Shown here in pieces: positions 54,141 through 64,000 of a stretch of 64,000 bases of DNA. A program made the position numbers and the translations under genes. The notes below the pieces were generated by a model. The model saw only the letters and a program-made list of their open reading frames with translations. It was not told the DNA's origin and searched no databases. The stretch lies in the NCBI RefSeq assembly GCF_004298475.1, contig NZ_SCRP01000022.1, positions 186,001-250,000 on the forward strand, in the 5' to 3' direction. The first letter of the stretch is position 1. Each line of letters begins with the position of its first letter. The stretch is from Paraburkholderia sp. GTDB lineage: Bacteria > Pseudomonadota > Gammaproteobacteria > Burkholderiales > Burkholderiaceae.

Positions 54141-54178
54141 AAATAAACCGCGACGTGTCGTCGCGGTTTATTTTCATT
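54141..54178. terminator. Terminator between convergent SirB1-like and SDR genes
   Basis: A 15-base arm starting AAATAAACCGCGACG, a TGT loop and its complement ending in TTTATTTT. Confidence 0.92.
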
Positions 54179-54199
54179 GACGGCAGGCGCCGTACGGAA

Positions 54200-54958
54200 T
54201 CACTTCGGCTGCATGCGGATCGCGCCGTCGAGCCGGATCACTTCGCCGTTGAGCATCGGATTCTCGAATATCTGCTTGACGAGCATCGCGTACTCGGCCG
54301 GTTTGCCAAGGCGCGACGGGAACGGCACCATCGCACCGAGCGCGTCCTGCACTTCCTTGGGCATGCCGAGCAGCATCGGCGTTTCGAAGATGCCGGGCGC
54401 GATCGTCATTACGCGGATGCCGCTGCGCGAGAGATCGCGCGCGACCGGCAGCGTCATGCCGACGATCCCCCCTTTCGAAGCCGCATAGGCTGCCTGGCCG
54501 ATCTGGCCGTCGTAGGCCGCGACCGACGCCGTGTTGACGATCACGCCGCGCTCGCCGCCTTCCGCGGGCGCGGTCTGCGCAATCGCGGCAGCCGCGAGAC
54601 GGATCATGTTGAACGTGCCGATCAGATTGACCGAAATGGTCTTCGCGAATATGTCGAGCGGGTGCGGACCGTCCTTGCCGACCGTCTTCACGGCGGGGGC
54701 GATGCCCGCGCAGTTGACGAGACCGCGCAGCGTGCCGAGCGCCGTCGCCGCTGCCACGGCGCGGGCGCCGTCTTCTTCGCCCGCGACGTTGCACTTCACG
54801 AACACGCCGCCCAGTTCCTTCGCGAGCGCAACGCCTGCGTCTTCATTGAGGTCGGCGATGACGGGCTTGCCGCCTTCGGCCGCAATCAGGCGTGCCGTCG
54901 CTGTACCGAGGCCCGACGCACCGCCGGTGATGAGGAATACGTTGTCGCGGATCTGCAT
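54200..54958 (-). CDS. SDR 3-hydroxyacyl-CoA dehydrogenase (HSD17B10-like)
   Basis: 252-residue short-chain dehydrogenase. The cofactor motif is ITGGASGLG, with an acidic Asp after strand 2 (VIADLNED) indicating NAD. The active site has Ser in [10 protein letters not shown] and YxxxK in YAASKGG. The closest named type is 3-hydroxy-2-methylbutyryl-CoA/3-hydroxyacyl-CoA dehydrogenase, acting in isoleucine or fatty-acid breakdown. The start at 54958 avoids a non-conserved leader. Confidence 0.9.
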   Translation of the reverse strand: MQIRDNVFLITGGASGLGTATARLIAAEGGKPVIADLNEDAGVALAKELGGVFVKCNVAGEEDGARAVAAATALGTLRGLVNCAGIAPAVKTVGKDGPHPLDIFAKTISVNLIGTFNMIRLAAAAIAQTAPAEGGERGVIVNTASVAAYDGQIGQAAYAASKGGIVGMTLPVARDLSRSGIRVMTIAPGIFETPMLLGMPKEVQDALGAMVPFPSRLGKPAEYAMLVKQIFENPMLNGEVIRLDGAIRMQPK

Positions 54959-55098
54959 GTCTCTTCTCCATTTGTTATGGGTGGGATGCGGGCGGCACGC
55001 ATGAAAAACGGGCCGCCCGGCGTCGCACTTGTGGCGCGACGCCAGCCGGCCCGCAGGCAAACCAGCAAGATCCGAGCAAGGCCGGCTAAAGCATGACT

Positions 55099-55126
55099 GG
55101 GGAAGCCGGCCACGCCGGTCTTCCCC
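55099..55126 (-). terminator. Terminator hairpin after adk
   Basis: GGGGAAG and CTTCCCC enclose a GC-rich imperfect inner stem, 22 bases beyond the adk stop. No T-run is present. Confidence 0.65.
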
Positions 55127-55147
55127 GGCTGGCCGGCGTCGAGTGGC

Positions 55148-56888
<1,741 letters not shown>

Positions 56889-56996
56889 GGCCAGTTCGGG
56901 GAGGGCGGAAAACGAAAACGCGCCGCAGGCGGCGCGCATGGGCAAAGCAACGGAGTCGGGCGGGCGCGCCTCGCGACGCACGAGCGCCGCGGGATC

Positions 56997-57200
56997 TCAG
57001 GCGGCGCCAGGACCGGCCGGATCGACCGGCGTGCCCTCGACCGTCTGGCGCGCCTCGTCGACGAGCATCACGGGAATGCCGTCGCGGATCGGGAAGGCGA
57101 GCTTGTCGGCGTTGCAGATCAGCTCCTGCGCTGCGCGGTCGTAGGTGAGCGGGCCCTTGCAGATCGGGCAGACCAGGATTTCAAGCAGACGGGCGTCCAC
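56997..57200 (-). CDS. Trm112 family protein (UPF0434/YcaR-like)
   Basis: 67-residue zinc-ribbon-like protein from a GTG at 57200, starting [20 protein letters not shown]. Only the first CxxC pair is present, as in many bacterial members. The start overlaps the lpxK 3' end by 20 bases, so the two are coupled. Bacterial function is unclear; in eukaryotes Trm112 activates methyltransferases. Confidence 0.9.
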   Translation of the reverse strand: MDARLLEILVCPICKGPLTYDRAAQELICNADKLAFPIRDGIPVMLVDEARQTVEGTPVDPAGPGAA

Positions 57201-58245
57201 GTAGTTTCTCCACAACCAGGGTAATAAGACGATGATCGAGCGCGGCAACGACCGGGACGACCCAGATGCGCGCATCGTTCCAGGCCGCCAATTTTACTGC
57301 ATCCTTTTCGGTGACCAGGATCGTGTCGGCCTTGACGTCGGCGAACGGATTGGTCGCGAATGCGTAGTGATCGGGCAGCGGCATGGTTTGCGGGGCGAGC
57401 CCGGCGCCGCGCAGCGTCGCGAAAAACCGCTCGGGCGAGCCGATGCCGGCCGCCGCCACGATGCACTGGGCGGGCTGGCCAGGCTGGCCGGGTTGAGCGG
57501 ATTGTTTGTCCGGCGCGCTCGCGAACTGCGCGAGCGGACGGCGCAGCGCGGGACTGGACAGATGCCACGCTTCGCCGGGTTCGAGCTTCAGCGCGAACGT
57601 ATTGGGCCAGGGCGGCAGCGCACGCTCGAACGGATTGTTGATGAGCGTCGCGTCGCGGCGGCGCGAGAGCGTCTCGCGCAGCGGCCCGGCGGGCAGCAGG
57701 AAGCCGTTGCCGCCCAGCCGGTGATCGAACACGACGAGTTCGACGTCGCGCTCAAGACGGTAGTGCTGGAGGCCGTCGTCGCTGATGATCACGTCGACGT
57801 CGTGGTGCGCGGCGCGCAACGCCTGCGCGGCGGCGACGCGATCGGGCGAAACCCACACGGGCGCACCGGTGCGGCGGGCGATCAGAAGGGGTTCGTCGCC
57901 CGCGACGCGCGCAGGCGTAGCCGACGTGACGGGCGTCGGCCGTTCGACTTTCGCGCCGTAGCCGCGCGAGATGACGCCCGGCGTGAAGCCAGCGGCGCGC
58001 AGCGCGTCGACGAGCGCGATCACGGTCGGCGTCTTGCCGGTGCCGCCCACGGTCACGTTGCCGACCACGACGACGGGCACGCCGACGTGCACGGTCTTGA
58101 GCCAGCCGAGCGCGTAAGCGGCGCGCCGCGCGCCGCTTATCGCGGCGAACACGGCTGCAAGCGGCGTGAGCGCCCACGCGAGCGGGCCGCGCCGCTGCCA
58201 CTCGCGTGCCAGCCGGCTCTCGATGCGCGAAGCGAGGCCGCTCAT
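57181..58245 (-). CDS. lpxK: Tetraacyldisaccharide 4'-kinase
   Basis: 354-residue membrane-associated lipid A kinase. The P-loop is [10 protein letters not shown] (about 60-69), ISRGYGAK follows, and the catalytic Asp pair is in [11 protein letters not shown]. The N-terminal amphipathic helix ([21 protein letters not shown]) anchors it to the membrane. The start at 58245 is the best conserved; a longer reading adds about 57 Arg-rich residues. An Ala/Gln/Pro-rich stretch ([13 protein letters not shown]) is an insertion in the loop before the last third. Confidence 0.96.
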   Translation of the reverse strand: MSGLASRIESRLAREWQRRGPLAWALTPLAAVFAAISGARRAAYALGWLKTVHVGVPVVVVGNVTVGGTGKTPTVIALVDALRAAGFTPGVISRGYGAKVERPTPVTSATPARVAGDEPLLIARRTGAPVWVSPDRVAAAQALRAAHHDVDVIISDDGLQHYRLERDVELVVFDHRLGGNGFLLPAGPLRETLSRRRDATLINNPFERALPPWPNTFALKLEPGEAWHLSSPALRRPLAQFASAPDKQSAQPGQPGQPAQCIVAAAGIGSPERFFATLRGAGLAPQTMPLPDHYAFATNPFADVKADTILVTEKDAVKLAAWNDARIWVVPVVAALDHRLITLVVEKLRGRPSA

Positions 58246-58839
58246 CGGCACAGGAACCGGCGCGACCGGTGCGCGCGTGAAAGCAGGACGGGCGGGACTG
58301 GCATCGGGCGGTTCTCCGGAGCGTGAACGAACGGGGCGGGCAAGGTGCTCGGCGACGCATGACGCGACGTTCGACGTGCCGCCGCGCCACCTGGCCCGCA
58401 GTGGCCGAGAGACCACTGTGAACCCGGGACTCTAGCGCGTGTGCCCGCCACGCGGCAAGCTGCCTGCCTCGCCGCTTTCACGGCCCGGATATATGACCAA
58501 GCCGCGACCAACCCGCGATCAAGCCGCGGCCAAGCTCGCATCCAGGCGCGCGGCCACCTGTGGATAACTTTGTGGACAAGCCCCGGTCTGACGGGCTGGA
58601 AGGCCCATTAGTACTATGTTTCATCGGCGGCCAGCTCGGCTGTTCCGATAAAAATCTACACAAAATCAACCGTGTACGGCGTAATTGCGACGTCTCCCGG
58701 GCGGCGTTTGCGTGCCGCGCACCTGATTGAAATCATGTGGAAACTTCACCCTGCCTGGCGCCCTTAGAAGTTCGTGCTGGACGCAGCCGTGCCGATCGGT
58801 CTATCGTCTGTCCGGCCTGGTTTTTCGCACATTCCCCCC
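58246..58839. other. Divergent intergenic region lpxK to xseA
   Basis: 594 bases with no supportable gene. It changes from GC-rich to AT-rich around 58550 and holds two DnaA-box-like sites at 58559-58579. Promoters of both genes must be here. Confidence 0.55.
58559..58579. promoter_or_regulatory. Two DnaA-box-like 9-mers
   Basis: TGTGGATAA (58559-58567) is the exact complement of the consensus TTATCCACA. TGTGGACAA (58571-58579) differs by one base. They lie on the same strand, 12 bases apart. Confidence 0.55.
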
Positions 58840-60219
58840 ATGAATTCCGATCGATTTTCCGCTTCTCCCTTCGCTTCGGGCGGCGATGCTGTCGTGCCGG
58901 TTTCGGCGCTCAACCGCGCGATTGCTTCGATGCTCGAACGATCGTTTCCGCTCGCGTGGATTTCGGGCGAGGTGTCGAATTTCACGCGTGCCGCGAGTGG
59001 CCACTGGTATTTCTCGATCAAGGATGCCCAGGCGCAGATCCGCTGCGTGATGTTTCGCGGACGCGCCCAGTACGCCGAGTTCACGCCGCGCGAAGGCGAC
59101 CGTATCGAGGTGCGCGCGCTCGTCACGATGTACGAGCCGCGTGGCGAGCTGCAGCTGAACGTCGAGGCGATCCGGCGCACCGGGCAGGGGCGGCTTTACG
59201 AAGCGTTCCTGCGCCTGAAGGCGCAACTGGAGGCCGAAGGACTCTTCGACGCCGCGCGCAAGCGCACGCCGCCGACGCACCCGCGCGCCATCGGCGTGAT
59301 CACGTCGATGCAGGCTGCCGCGTTGCGCGACGTGCTCACCACGCTCTGCCGCCGTGCGCCGCACGTGCCGGTGATCGTCTATCCGGCGCCCGTGCAGGGC
59401 GCGGGGTCGGCCGGGAAGCTCACGGCGATGCTCGAAATCGCGAATGCGCGCGCCGAAGTGGACGTGCTGGTGCTGTGCCGCGGCGGCGGCTCGATCGAGG
59501 ATCTCTGGTCGTTCAACGACGAGGCGCTCGCGCGTGCGATTGCGGCGAGCGCGATTCCCGTGGTGAGCGGCGTGGGCCATGAAACCGACTTCACGATCGC
59601 CGATTTCGCCGCCGATATGCGCGCGCCGACGCCGACAGGCGCCGCCGAACTCGTGAGTCCCCAGCGCGCACTGCTGCTGCGCGAGCTCGATCAGCGCCAT
59701 GCGCTGCTGGCACGCGGCTTTGGCCGGCAGATGGAGCGGCGCGCGCAGCAACTCGACTGGCTCGCACGGCGTCTTGTGTCGCCCGCACAGCGGCTCGAGC
59801 AGCAGCGCGCGCATCTGCGGCAACTGGCGATCCGGCTCGCCTCGGCGGGCTCGCGCGCAACGGCCGATGCCCGCGCGCGTTTCAACGTCCTGCAGATGCG
59901 CTGGCAGCGCGTGCGGCCCGACGCCGCGTCGCAGGCGGTCCATGTGGAGACGCTTGGCCGGCGGCTCGACGCTGCGTTCGCGCGGCGGCGCGAACGCGAG
60001 GCGGCGCGCGTTTCGGAATTGACGGCGCGGCTCGACGTGCTCAGTCCGCAGCGCACGCTGGAGCGCGGCTACGCGGCGCTGCTCGACGCGCAAAGCGGCG
60101 CTGCCGTGCGCTCGCCTTCGGCGCTCAAGCCCGGCAAACGCCTGACCGTGCATCTCGCGCAGGGCAGTGCCGATGTCGCGCTTGCCGACGTTCAGCCGCG
60201 CCTTGCCGATAGCTTCTGA
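58840..60219 (+). CDS. xseA: Exodeoxyribonuclease VII large subunit
   Basis: 459-residue subunit. An N-terminal OB-fold ([20 protein letters not shown], then IRCVMFRG) binds DNA. The catalytic core contains [15 protein letters not shown], then [17 protein letters not shown] and [19 protein letters not shown] long coiled-coil region follows, then the C-terminal segment ([17 protein letters not shown]). Degrades single-stranded DNA with XseB, whose gene is not in the window. The start at 58840 gives the standard length. Confidence 0.95.
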   Translation: MNSDRFSASPFASGGDAVVPVSALNRAIASMLERSFPLAWISGEVSNFTRAASGHWYFSIKDAQAQIRCVMFRGRAQYAEFTPREGDRIEVRALVTMYEPRGELQLNVEAIRRTGQGRLYEAFLRLKAQLEAEGLFDAARKRTPPTHPRAIGVITSMQAAALRDVLTTLCRRAPHVPVIVYPAPVQGAGSAGKLTAMLEIANARAEVDVLVLCRGGGSIEDLWSFNDEALARAIAASAIPVVSGVGHETDFTIADFAADMRAPTPTGAAELVSPQRALLLRELDQRHALLARGFGRQMERRAQQLDWLARRLVSPAQRLEQQRAHLRQLAIRLASAGSRATADARARFNVLQMRWQRVRPDAASQAVHVETLGRRLDAAFARRREREAARVSELTARLDVLSPQRTLERGYAALLDAQSGAAVRSPSALKPGKRLTVHLAQGSADVALADVQPRLADSF

Positions 60220-60520
60220 CGCACTGGCGCATCATCGACCGCTGCGGGCGCGCGGTTTGCTGTGCTAGCTGCACTTGCGCGATCCGGCATGGCGTCCGTT
60301 CATCTGTCGCATATCGTCTGATGCGTATCGTGACGCGCATGAAATGCGCGCTTCGCATGCCGTGTCACGGCATCGCGCACGCGCAGCGCGAAACCCAAAC
60401 ACATACGATATTCTTGATAAAGCCCTCTGATTTGTGGGGTTGATTCAAGTCAACTACAATCTCAAGCTCCATGCCGGTTATCCCGCAGAACTCCCCATAA
60501 CACGACGAAGGAACCGCATC
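60220..60520. other. Intergenic region xseA to sodB
   Basis: 301 bases, no gene. It holds a GC-rich palindromic stretch (CATGCCGTGTCACGGCAT, 60356-60373) that may terminate xseA and an AT-rich tract preceding sodB with its promoter. Confidence 0.5.
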
Positions 60521-61099
60521 ATGTCATTTACGCTCCCGCAGCTGCCGTTCGCGAAAAACGCTCTTGTTCCGCACATGTCGGAAGAAACGCTCGAGTTCCA
60601 CTACGGCAAGCATCACCAGGCTTACGTCACCAACCTGAACAACCTGATCCCGGGCACCGAGTTCGAAAAGCTCTCGCTCGAAGAGATCATCAAGAAGTCG
60701 TCGGGTGGCGTGTTCAACAACGCAGCCCAGATCTGGAATCACACGTTCTTCTGGAACAGCCTGTCGCCGCAGGGCGGCGGCGCGCCGGCCGGTGCGCTCG
60801 GCGACGCGATCAACGCGAAGTGGGGTTCGTTCGACGCGTTCAAGGAAGCGTTCTCGAAGGCCGCAGTCGGCAACTTCGGCTCGGGCTGGACGTGGCTCGT
60901 GAAGAAGGCGGATGGCTCGCTCGACATCGTCTCGACCAGCAACGCCGCCACGCCGCTCACCACCGACGCGAAGCCGCTCGTCACGATCGACGTCTGGGAA
61001 CACGCGTATTACATCGACTACCGCAATGCGCGTCCGAAGTTCGTCGAAGCGTACTGGAACATCGTGAACTGGGACTTCGCCGCGAAGAATTTCGCCTGA
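60521..61099 (+). CDS. sodB: Superoxide dismutase [Fe]
   Basis: 192-residue cytoplasmic enzyme. Metal ligands H27, H74, D157 and H161 fall exactly at the expected positions ([26 protein letters not shown]). The second-sphere Gln at residue 70 and the surrounding sequence favour iron. The start at 60521 follows GAAGGA. Terminated by a strong hairpin at 61146. Confidence 0.97.
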   Translation: MSFTLPQLPFAKNALVPHMSEETLEFHYGKHHQAYVTNLNNLIPGTEFEKLSLEEIIKKSSGGVFNNAAQIWNHTFFWNSLSPQGGGAPAGALGDAINAKWGSFDAFKEAFSKAAVGNFGSGWTWLVKKADGSLDIVSTSNAATPLTTDAKPLVTIDVWEHAYYIDYRNARPKFVEAYWNIVNWDFAAKNFA

Positions 61100-61145
61100 G
61101 CGACAGCGCCTGCCGCGCATGCGCCGCATCGCGCGGCGCGCCTGC

Positions 61146-61180
61146 AAAAAACCCTCGATTTTTAAGGTCGAGGGTTTTTT
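61146..61180 (+). terminator. Terminator of sodB
   Basis: AAAAAACCCTCGA and TCGAGGGTTTTTT flank a 9-base loop. Also works for the convergent hydrolase gene. Confidence 0.94.
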
Positions 61181-61228
61181 ATTGCCTGCAACGTATGCGA
61201 GCGCTTACGCCAGCGCTTATTCCAGCAC

Positions 61229-61804
61229 TTATTCCAGCACGTCGATCACCTGCTGCGTCGAACGGACGTGACCCATGTGCGGGAACAGCTTGCTGAAGGT
61301 GAGGTGGTGCATTTCCTCGTTCAGGCTCGACGTGGCGTCTTCGACGAACACCAGGCCGAAGCCCTGGTCGAATGCCGCGCGGGCCGTCGATTCGACGCCG
61401 AAGTTCGTCGCGATGCCGCCGAGCACGATCGTCTTGATCCCGCGGCGGCGCAGTTGCAGTTCGAGGTCGGTGCCGTAGAACGCACCCCACTGGCGCTTCG
61501 AGACGATCACGTCGCCCGCCTGCAGACCGGTTTCGGGCACGAGTTCGGACGCTTCGGCCGGGGCGGGCGGCGCGTCGGGCGCGCGCAAGGGCGCATCGGC
61601 CGACGGCAGGTGCAGTTCGTTGAGCAGTACGCGCACCCACACGATCGCCGCGCCTTTCGCGCGCATCGTGTCGGCCAGCTGCTTCGCGCGCGCGACGACT
61701 TCTGTGCCGCTGTGCGGTGCGACCGGACGGCCCACGATGCCGTGCTGCAGATCGATCATCACGAGCGCCGTGGTGCGCGGGTCGAGGGAAAGGGCTTGCG
61801 TCAT
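61229..61804 (-). CDS. Isochorismatase-family hydrolase lacking the catalytic Cys
   Basis: 191-residue Rossmann-like hydrolase. The Asp and Lys of the triad are present (D18 in VMIDLQHG; K103 in SKRQWGAFYGTDL). The usual Cys in the A-T-N-x-C-V motif is Gly136 (ATNFGVEST). It therefore resembles Cys-less members rather than amidohydrolases such as nicotinamidase. Reaction unknown. Divergent from a TetR gene that probably controls it through the palindrome at 61817. Confidence 0.88.
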   Translation of the reverse strand: MTQALSLDPRTTALVMIDLQHGIVGRPVAPHSGTEVVARAKQLADTMRAKGAAIVWVRVLLNELHLPSADAPLRAPDAPPAPAEASELVPETGLQAGDVIVSKRQWGAFYGTDLELQLRRRGIKTIVLGGIATNFGVESTARAAFDQGFGLVFVEDATSSLNEEMHHLTFSKLFPHMGHVRSTQQVIDVLE

Positions 61805-61816
61805 GGATCGCCAATA

Positions 61817-61834
61817 TGTGAGGATGAACTCACA
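61817..61834. promoter_or_regulatory. Operator palindrome TGTGAG-N6-CTCACA
   Basis: A perfect 6-bp dyad in the 62-base gap between the divergent hydrolase and TetR genes. A further TGTGAG half-site lies at 61848-61853. This is the likely TetR-protein operator. Confidence 0.72.
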
Positions 61835-61866
61835 TTATCGTACGGAATGTGAGGGAGGGTTCAGGT

Positions 61867-62487
61867 ATGGCGCGGGCCGCAGCAGACGATCCGGCCGCCT
61901 CGCGACGCGTGCCGCGTCAGGAGCGCGCGGCGCGAACGGTCGAGGCGCTGCTGGCGGCGGCGGGCGACGCCATCGCCGAACACGGCTTCGAAGGCGCGAC
62001 GATGACGCAGATCGCCCAGCAGGCCGGCGTGTCGATCGGCGCGGCGTATCAGTACTTTCCGAATAAGGAGGCGGTCGCGTTCGCGCTGCGCAAGCGCTAT
62101 GGCGACGAGATCGACGCGCGCTGGAGCGCGCTGATCGAAGCCGATGATGCCGCGCTGCCGCTCGCGGAACTGGCCGGGCGGCTGTTCGATCTGATGGTCG
62201 AATTGATGGCGGACTATCCGGCGTATCTGCCGCTGCTTTCGGTGCCGCTCGGGTTCCGCCGCGACGCCGCCACGCGCAACCGGCTGCGCGAGCGCTTCGC
62301 CGCGCTCTTCCGGCGCTACAACGCAGCGCTCGGCGCCGGTGAGGCGTTTCGTATCGCCGAAGTGATGCTGGAGGTCATCAAGAGCCTCAATCCGCTCTAT
62401 GCGGCGGCGAAGCCGAAAGAGCGCAAGCTGCTCGTCGCCGAGTACAAGAGCGTGCTTTCGACGTGGCTGGCCGCGCGGCTCGGCTGA
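61867..62487 (+). CDS. TetR-family transcriptional regulator
   Basis: 206-residue repressor. The HTH is ATMTQIAQQAGVSIGAAYQYF (about 44-64), preceded by RQERAARTVEALLAAAGDA. The C-terminal ligand domain is all-helical and compact. Divergent from the isochorismatase-family gene; probably a local repressor of it. Ligand unknown. Confidence 0.93.
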   Translation: MARAAADDPAASRRVPRQERAARTVEALLAAAGDAIAEHGFEGATMTQIAQQAGVSIGAAYQYFPNKEAVAFALRKRYGDEIDARWSALIEADDAALPLAELAGRLFDLMVELMADYPAYLPLLSVPLGFRRDAATRNRLRERFAALFRRYNAALGAGEAFRIAEVMLEVIKSLNPLYAAAKPKERKLLVAEYKSVLSTWLAARLG

Positions 62488-62562
62488 CGCTGCATGCACG
62501 GTGCGCCTTGCGCGCCGCGCGAAGGCAGGTGAGTGCTCTCACTCCTACGTGCTGCCTTGCCT

Positions 62563-63864
62563 CTACTTGCTGCCTGCTGCGCCGGTTTCCTCACGGCGAT
62601 ACGCGGCCACTTCCCAGTTGATGTCGACGCACAGCACCTGCAAACCGTGCGGCGTTTGCGCGGCGATCGACGCGGTCACGCACAGGTGCGCCTCGTTGAT
62701 CGACAGATAGGGCGGCGTGACGTGAACGCGGCCCGGCGTGCGCATTGCACCGATGAAATACGGCCTGCGTTCCCAGCTTGCGCCTTCCGAATGCAGGAGC
62801 GGGCGAAATCGCTTGGCGCGCTGCGTCGCGCGCGCGACGGGCAGCACGTTGTCGCCGATCTGGCGGCCCGACGCGTCGAGCAGGAAGCAGCGCGCCGTCT
62901 CGTGCAGGCTGAGCAGCGGCTGCGTGGCTTCGGCCATGGGCACGCCCTCGCCGAGCTGTGCGCCCGCGGTTTCGAGCGCGCCCATGTACGGCGCGAGACG
63001 GGTCGACTGCGCGCGCTCGCGCGCGCTGATGCACCCGCGCAGGCGCGCCGAGAGATCGTCCATCAGCTTCGACGCGGTGGCGGGCGGCACCGGCTCGACG
63101 TCGGGCCGCGCGAAGTAGGCGCCCTGCACGAAATCAGCGTTGCTCTCCAGCGCAATGAGCGCGTCGCGTTCGGTCGCGAGGCCGCCCACCAGCACGAGCT
63201 GCCCGGACTCGTGCAGCATCGAGACGAGCCCCGGCAGCACGCGTTCGATATGCGCGTGGCGGCTTGCCTGCGCGAGCAGGCTGCGGTCGAGCGTGACGAT
63301 ATCGGGGCGCAGTTGCCACACGCGGTCGATGTTCGAATGTTTCGCGCCGAAGCCGTCCAGTGCGATCACGAAGCCGCTTTTGCGCAGCCCGTCGATGATC
63401 TCCGCGAAGCGCAGATTCTCGCCGCCCGCCTGTTCCGACACTTCGAGCACGACGCGCTGCGGCTGCAGCCCGAGCGCCTTGATGGCGGCGAGCAGCGCGT
63501 CGCCGTAGCTCGTGTCCATGAGCGCGGCGGGATGCAGGCTCAGGAAAAGCCATTCGTCATGCGAATCGAAGGCGTTGAAGTTGCCGAGGTGCAGCGATTC
63601 GGCGAGGCGGCCGAGTTCCAGCAGGTCGCCGCGGCGCGCTGCCTGCGTGAAGACTTCCTGTGAGGGGACTTGCTGGCCGTGCTCGTCGTGCGCGCGCAGC
63701 GACGCGTGGTAGCCGATCGCGCGGCGGTGCGCGACCGAAAACACCGGCTGGAATACGCTGAAGATGGTGTAGCTGCCGTACAGCACGGTGCGCCGGGCGC
63801 CCTGCTCGCCGGCGACGGGGCGCGACTGGAAGCCGGGGGGATCGAGTTCGATCATGCTCGTCAT
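62563..63864 (-). CDS. Degenerate EAL-domain protein with C-terminal sensory-type domain
   Basis: 433-residue cytoplasmic protein. The N-terminal half has the EAL barrel fold, but signature positions are changed: the E-A-L triplet reads H53-A54-S55 (GYHASLR), DDFG becomes LDGFGAKHSN, and the EGVE region reads VGGLATERD. The protein is therefore very unlikely to hydrolyse c-di-GMP and may bind it or act as an adaptor. The C-terminal half (LHETARCFLLDASGRQIGDN onward) resembles a Cache/PAS-like sensor. The gene ends 75 bases after the TetR gene, convergent with it. Confidence 0.85.
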   Translation of the reverse strand: MTSMIELDPPGFQSRPVAGEQGARRTVLYGSYTIFSVFQPVFSVAHRRAIGYHASLRAHDEHGQQVPSQEVFTQAARRGDLLELGRLAESLHLGNFNAFDSHDEWLFLSLHPAALMDTSYGDALLAAIKALGLQPQRVVLEVSEQAGGENLRFAEIIDGLRKSGFVIALDGFGAKHSNIDRVWQLRPDIVTLDRSLLAQASRHAHIERVLPGLVSMLHESGQLVLVGGLATERDALIALESNADFVQGAYFARPDVEPVPPATASKLMDDLSARLRGCISARERAQSTRLAPYMGALETAGAQLGEGVPMAEATQPLLSLHETARCFLLDASGRQIGDNVLPVARATQRAKRFRPLLHSEGASWERRPYFIGAMRTPGRVHVTPPYLSINEAHLCVTASIAAQTPHGLQVLCVDINWEVAAYRREETGAAGSK

Positions 63865-64000
63865 ATCGATGGGTGCGCGCGTGGCAGATGCCGCGCATAG
63901 GCGACAAGTTTACAGGATAGGTCAGCAAAAAGTATGCGAGTCCGGGAACACAGCGCGCGGGCGCGTTTCGCTGCAGCCTGCTGCGTGTGACGTCCGGCGC

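Noticed and set aside
58246..58839. Possible replication origin because of DnaA boxes
   Set aside because: Only two boxes, no dnaA, dnaN, gyrB or repA genes nearby, and surrounding genes are ordinary housekeeping genes.

Overview
The window is high-GC DNA from a betaproteobacterium, almost certainly Burkholderia sensu lato (Burkholderia/Paraburkholderia/Caballeronia). The basis is gene order: ybgC-tolQRAB-pal-cpoB-tRNA-Lys, glyA-nrdR, lpxK-Trm112-kdsB-adk, argG-argF-DUF3579-rpsT-murJ, and miaA-mutL. All are chromosomal housekeeping blocks with the expected local arrangement. No rRNA, CRISPR array or intact prophage is visible.

Layout. 1-8161: a polyol (probably D-arabitol) locus. A forward transport operon (permease, permease, HAD phosphatase, ATPase) converges on a reverse catabolic operon (polyol dehydrogenase, xylulokinase, SorC-type regulator) with an XRE regulator. 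8426-18276: miaA-mutL, DedA, MscS, a ParB-like protein, a LysR regulator divergent from cytochrome b561 plus two YceI proteins, and a hemerythrin. 18368-21390: an accessory patch with an internally deleted IS5-family element, an orphan VbhA-type Fic antitoxin, an AT-rich azlCD pair and a 5'-truncated orphan gene. 21515-28457: porin, SLOG/LOG-like protein and a complete ABC importer on one strand, with a divergent LysR gene. 28575-31093: a small degraded island at the 3' end of tRNA-Lys. It carries a chimeric AbrB/tyrosine-recombinase ORF and an AT-rich, translationally coupled two-gene cassette (soluble protein plus small membrane protein) that I could not assign to a characterised family. 31258-39865: cpoB-pal-tolBARQ-ybgC, an SDR, glyA and nrdR. 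40025-42765: a minor-pilin operon (fimT/pilV/pilW/pilX/pilE-like). 42812-47355: YqjD/YqjE-type envelope proteins, 1-Cys peroxiredoxin, and gcdH divergent from an IclR gene. 47449-58245: arginine biosynthesis, rpsT, murJ, SirB1-like, an SDR, adk, kdsB, Trm112 and lpxK. 58840-63864: xseA, sodB, an isochorismatase-fold protein divergent from a TetR gene, and a degenerate EAL protein.

The best candidate for an undescribed system is the two-gene cassette at 29037-30573. It has AT-rich composition, overlapping genes, a soluble partner followed by a three-helix membrane protein, and a position inside a tRNA-associated integrative remnant. Those features match the general layout of sensor/effector defence modules, but the function is inference only. 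Other points worth checking are a Cys-to-Tyr change in the NrdR zinc ribbon, an orphan Fic antitoxin next to an IS remnant, a LOG-like gene inside an ABC/porin operon, and several clear operator palindromes.
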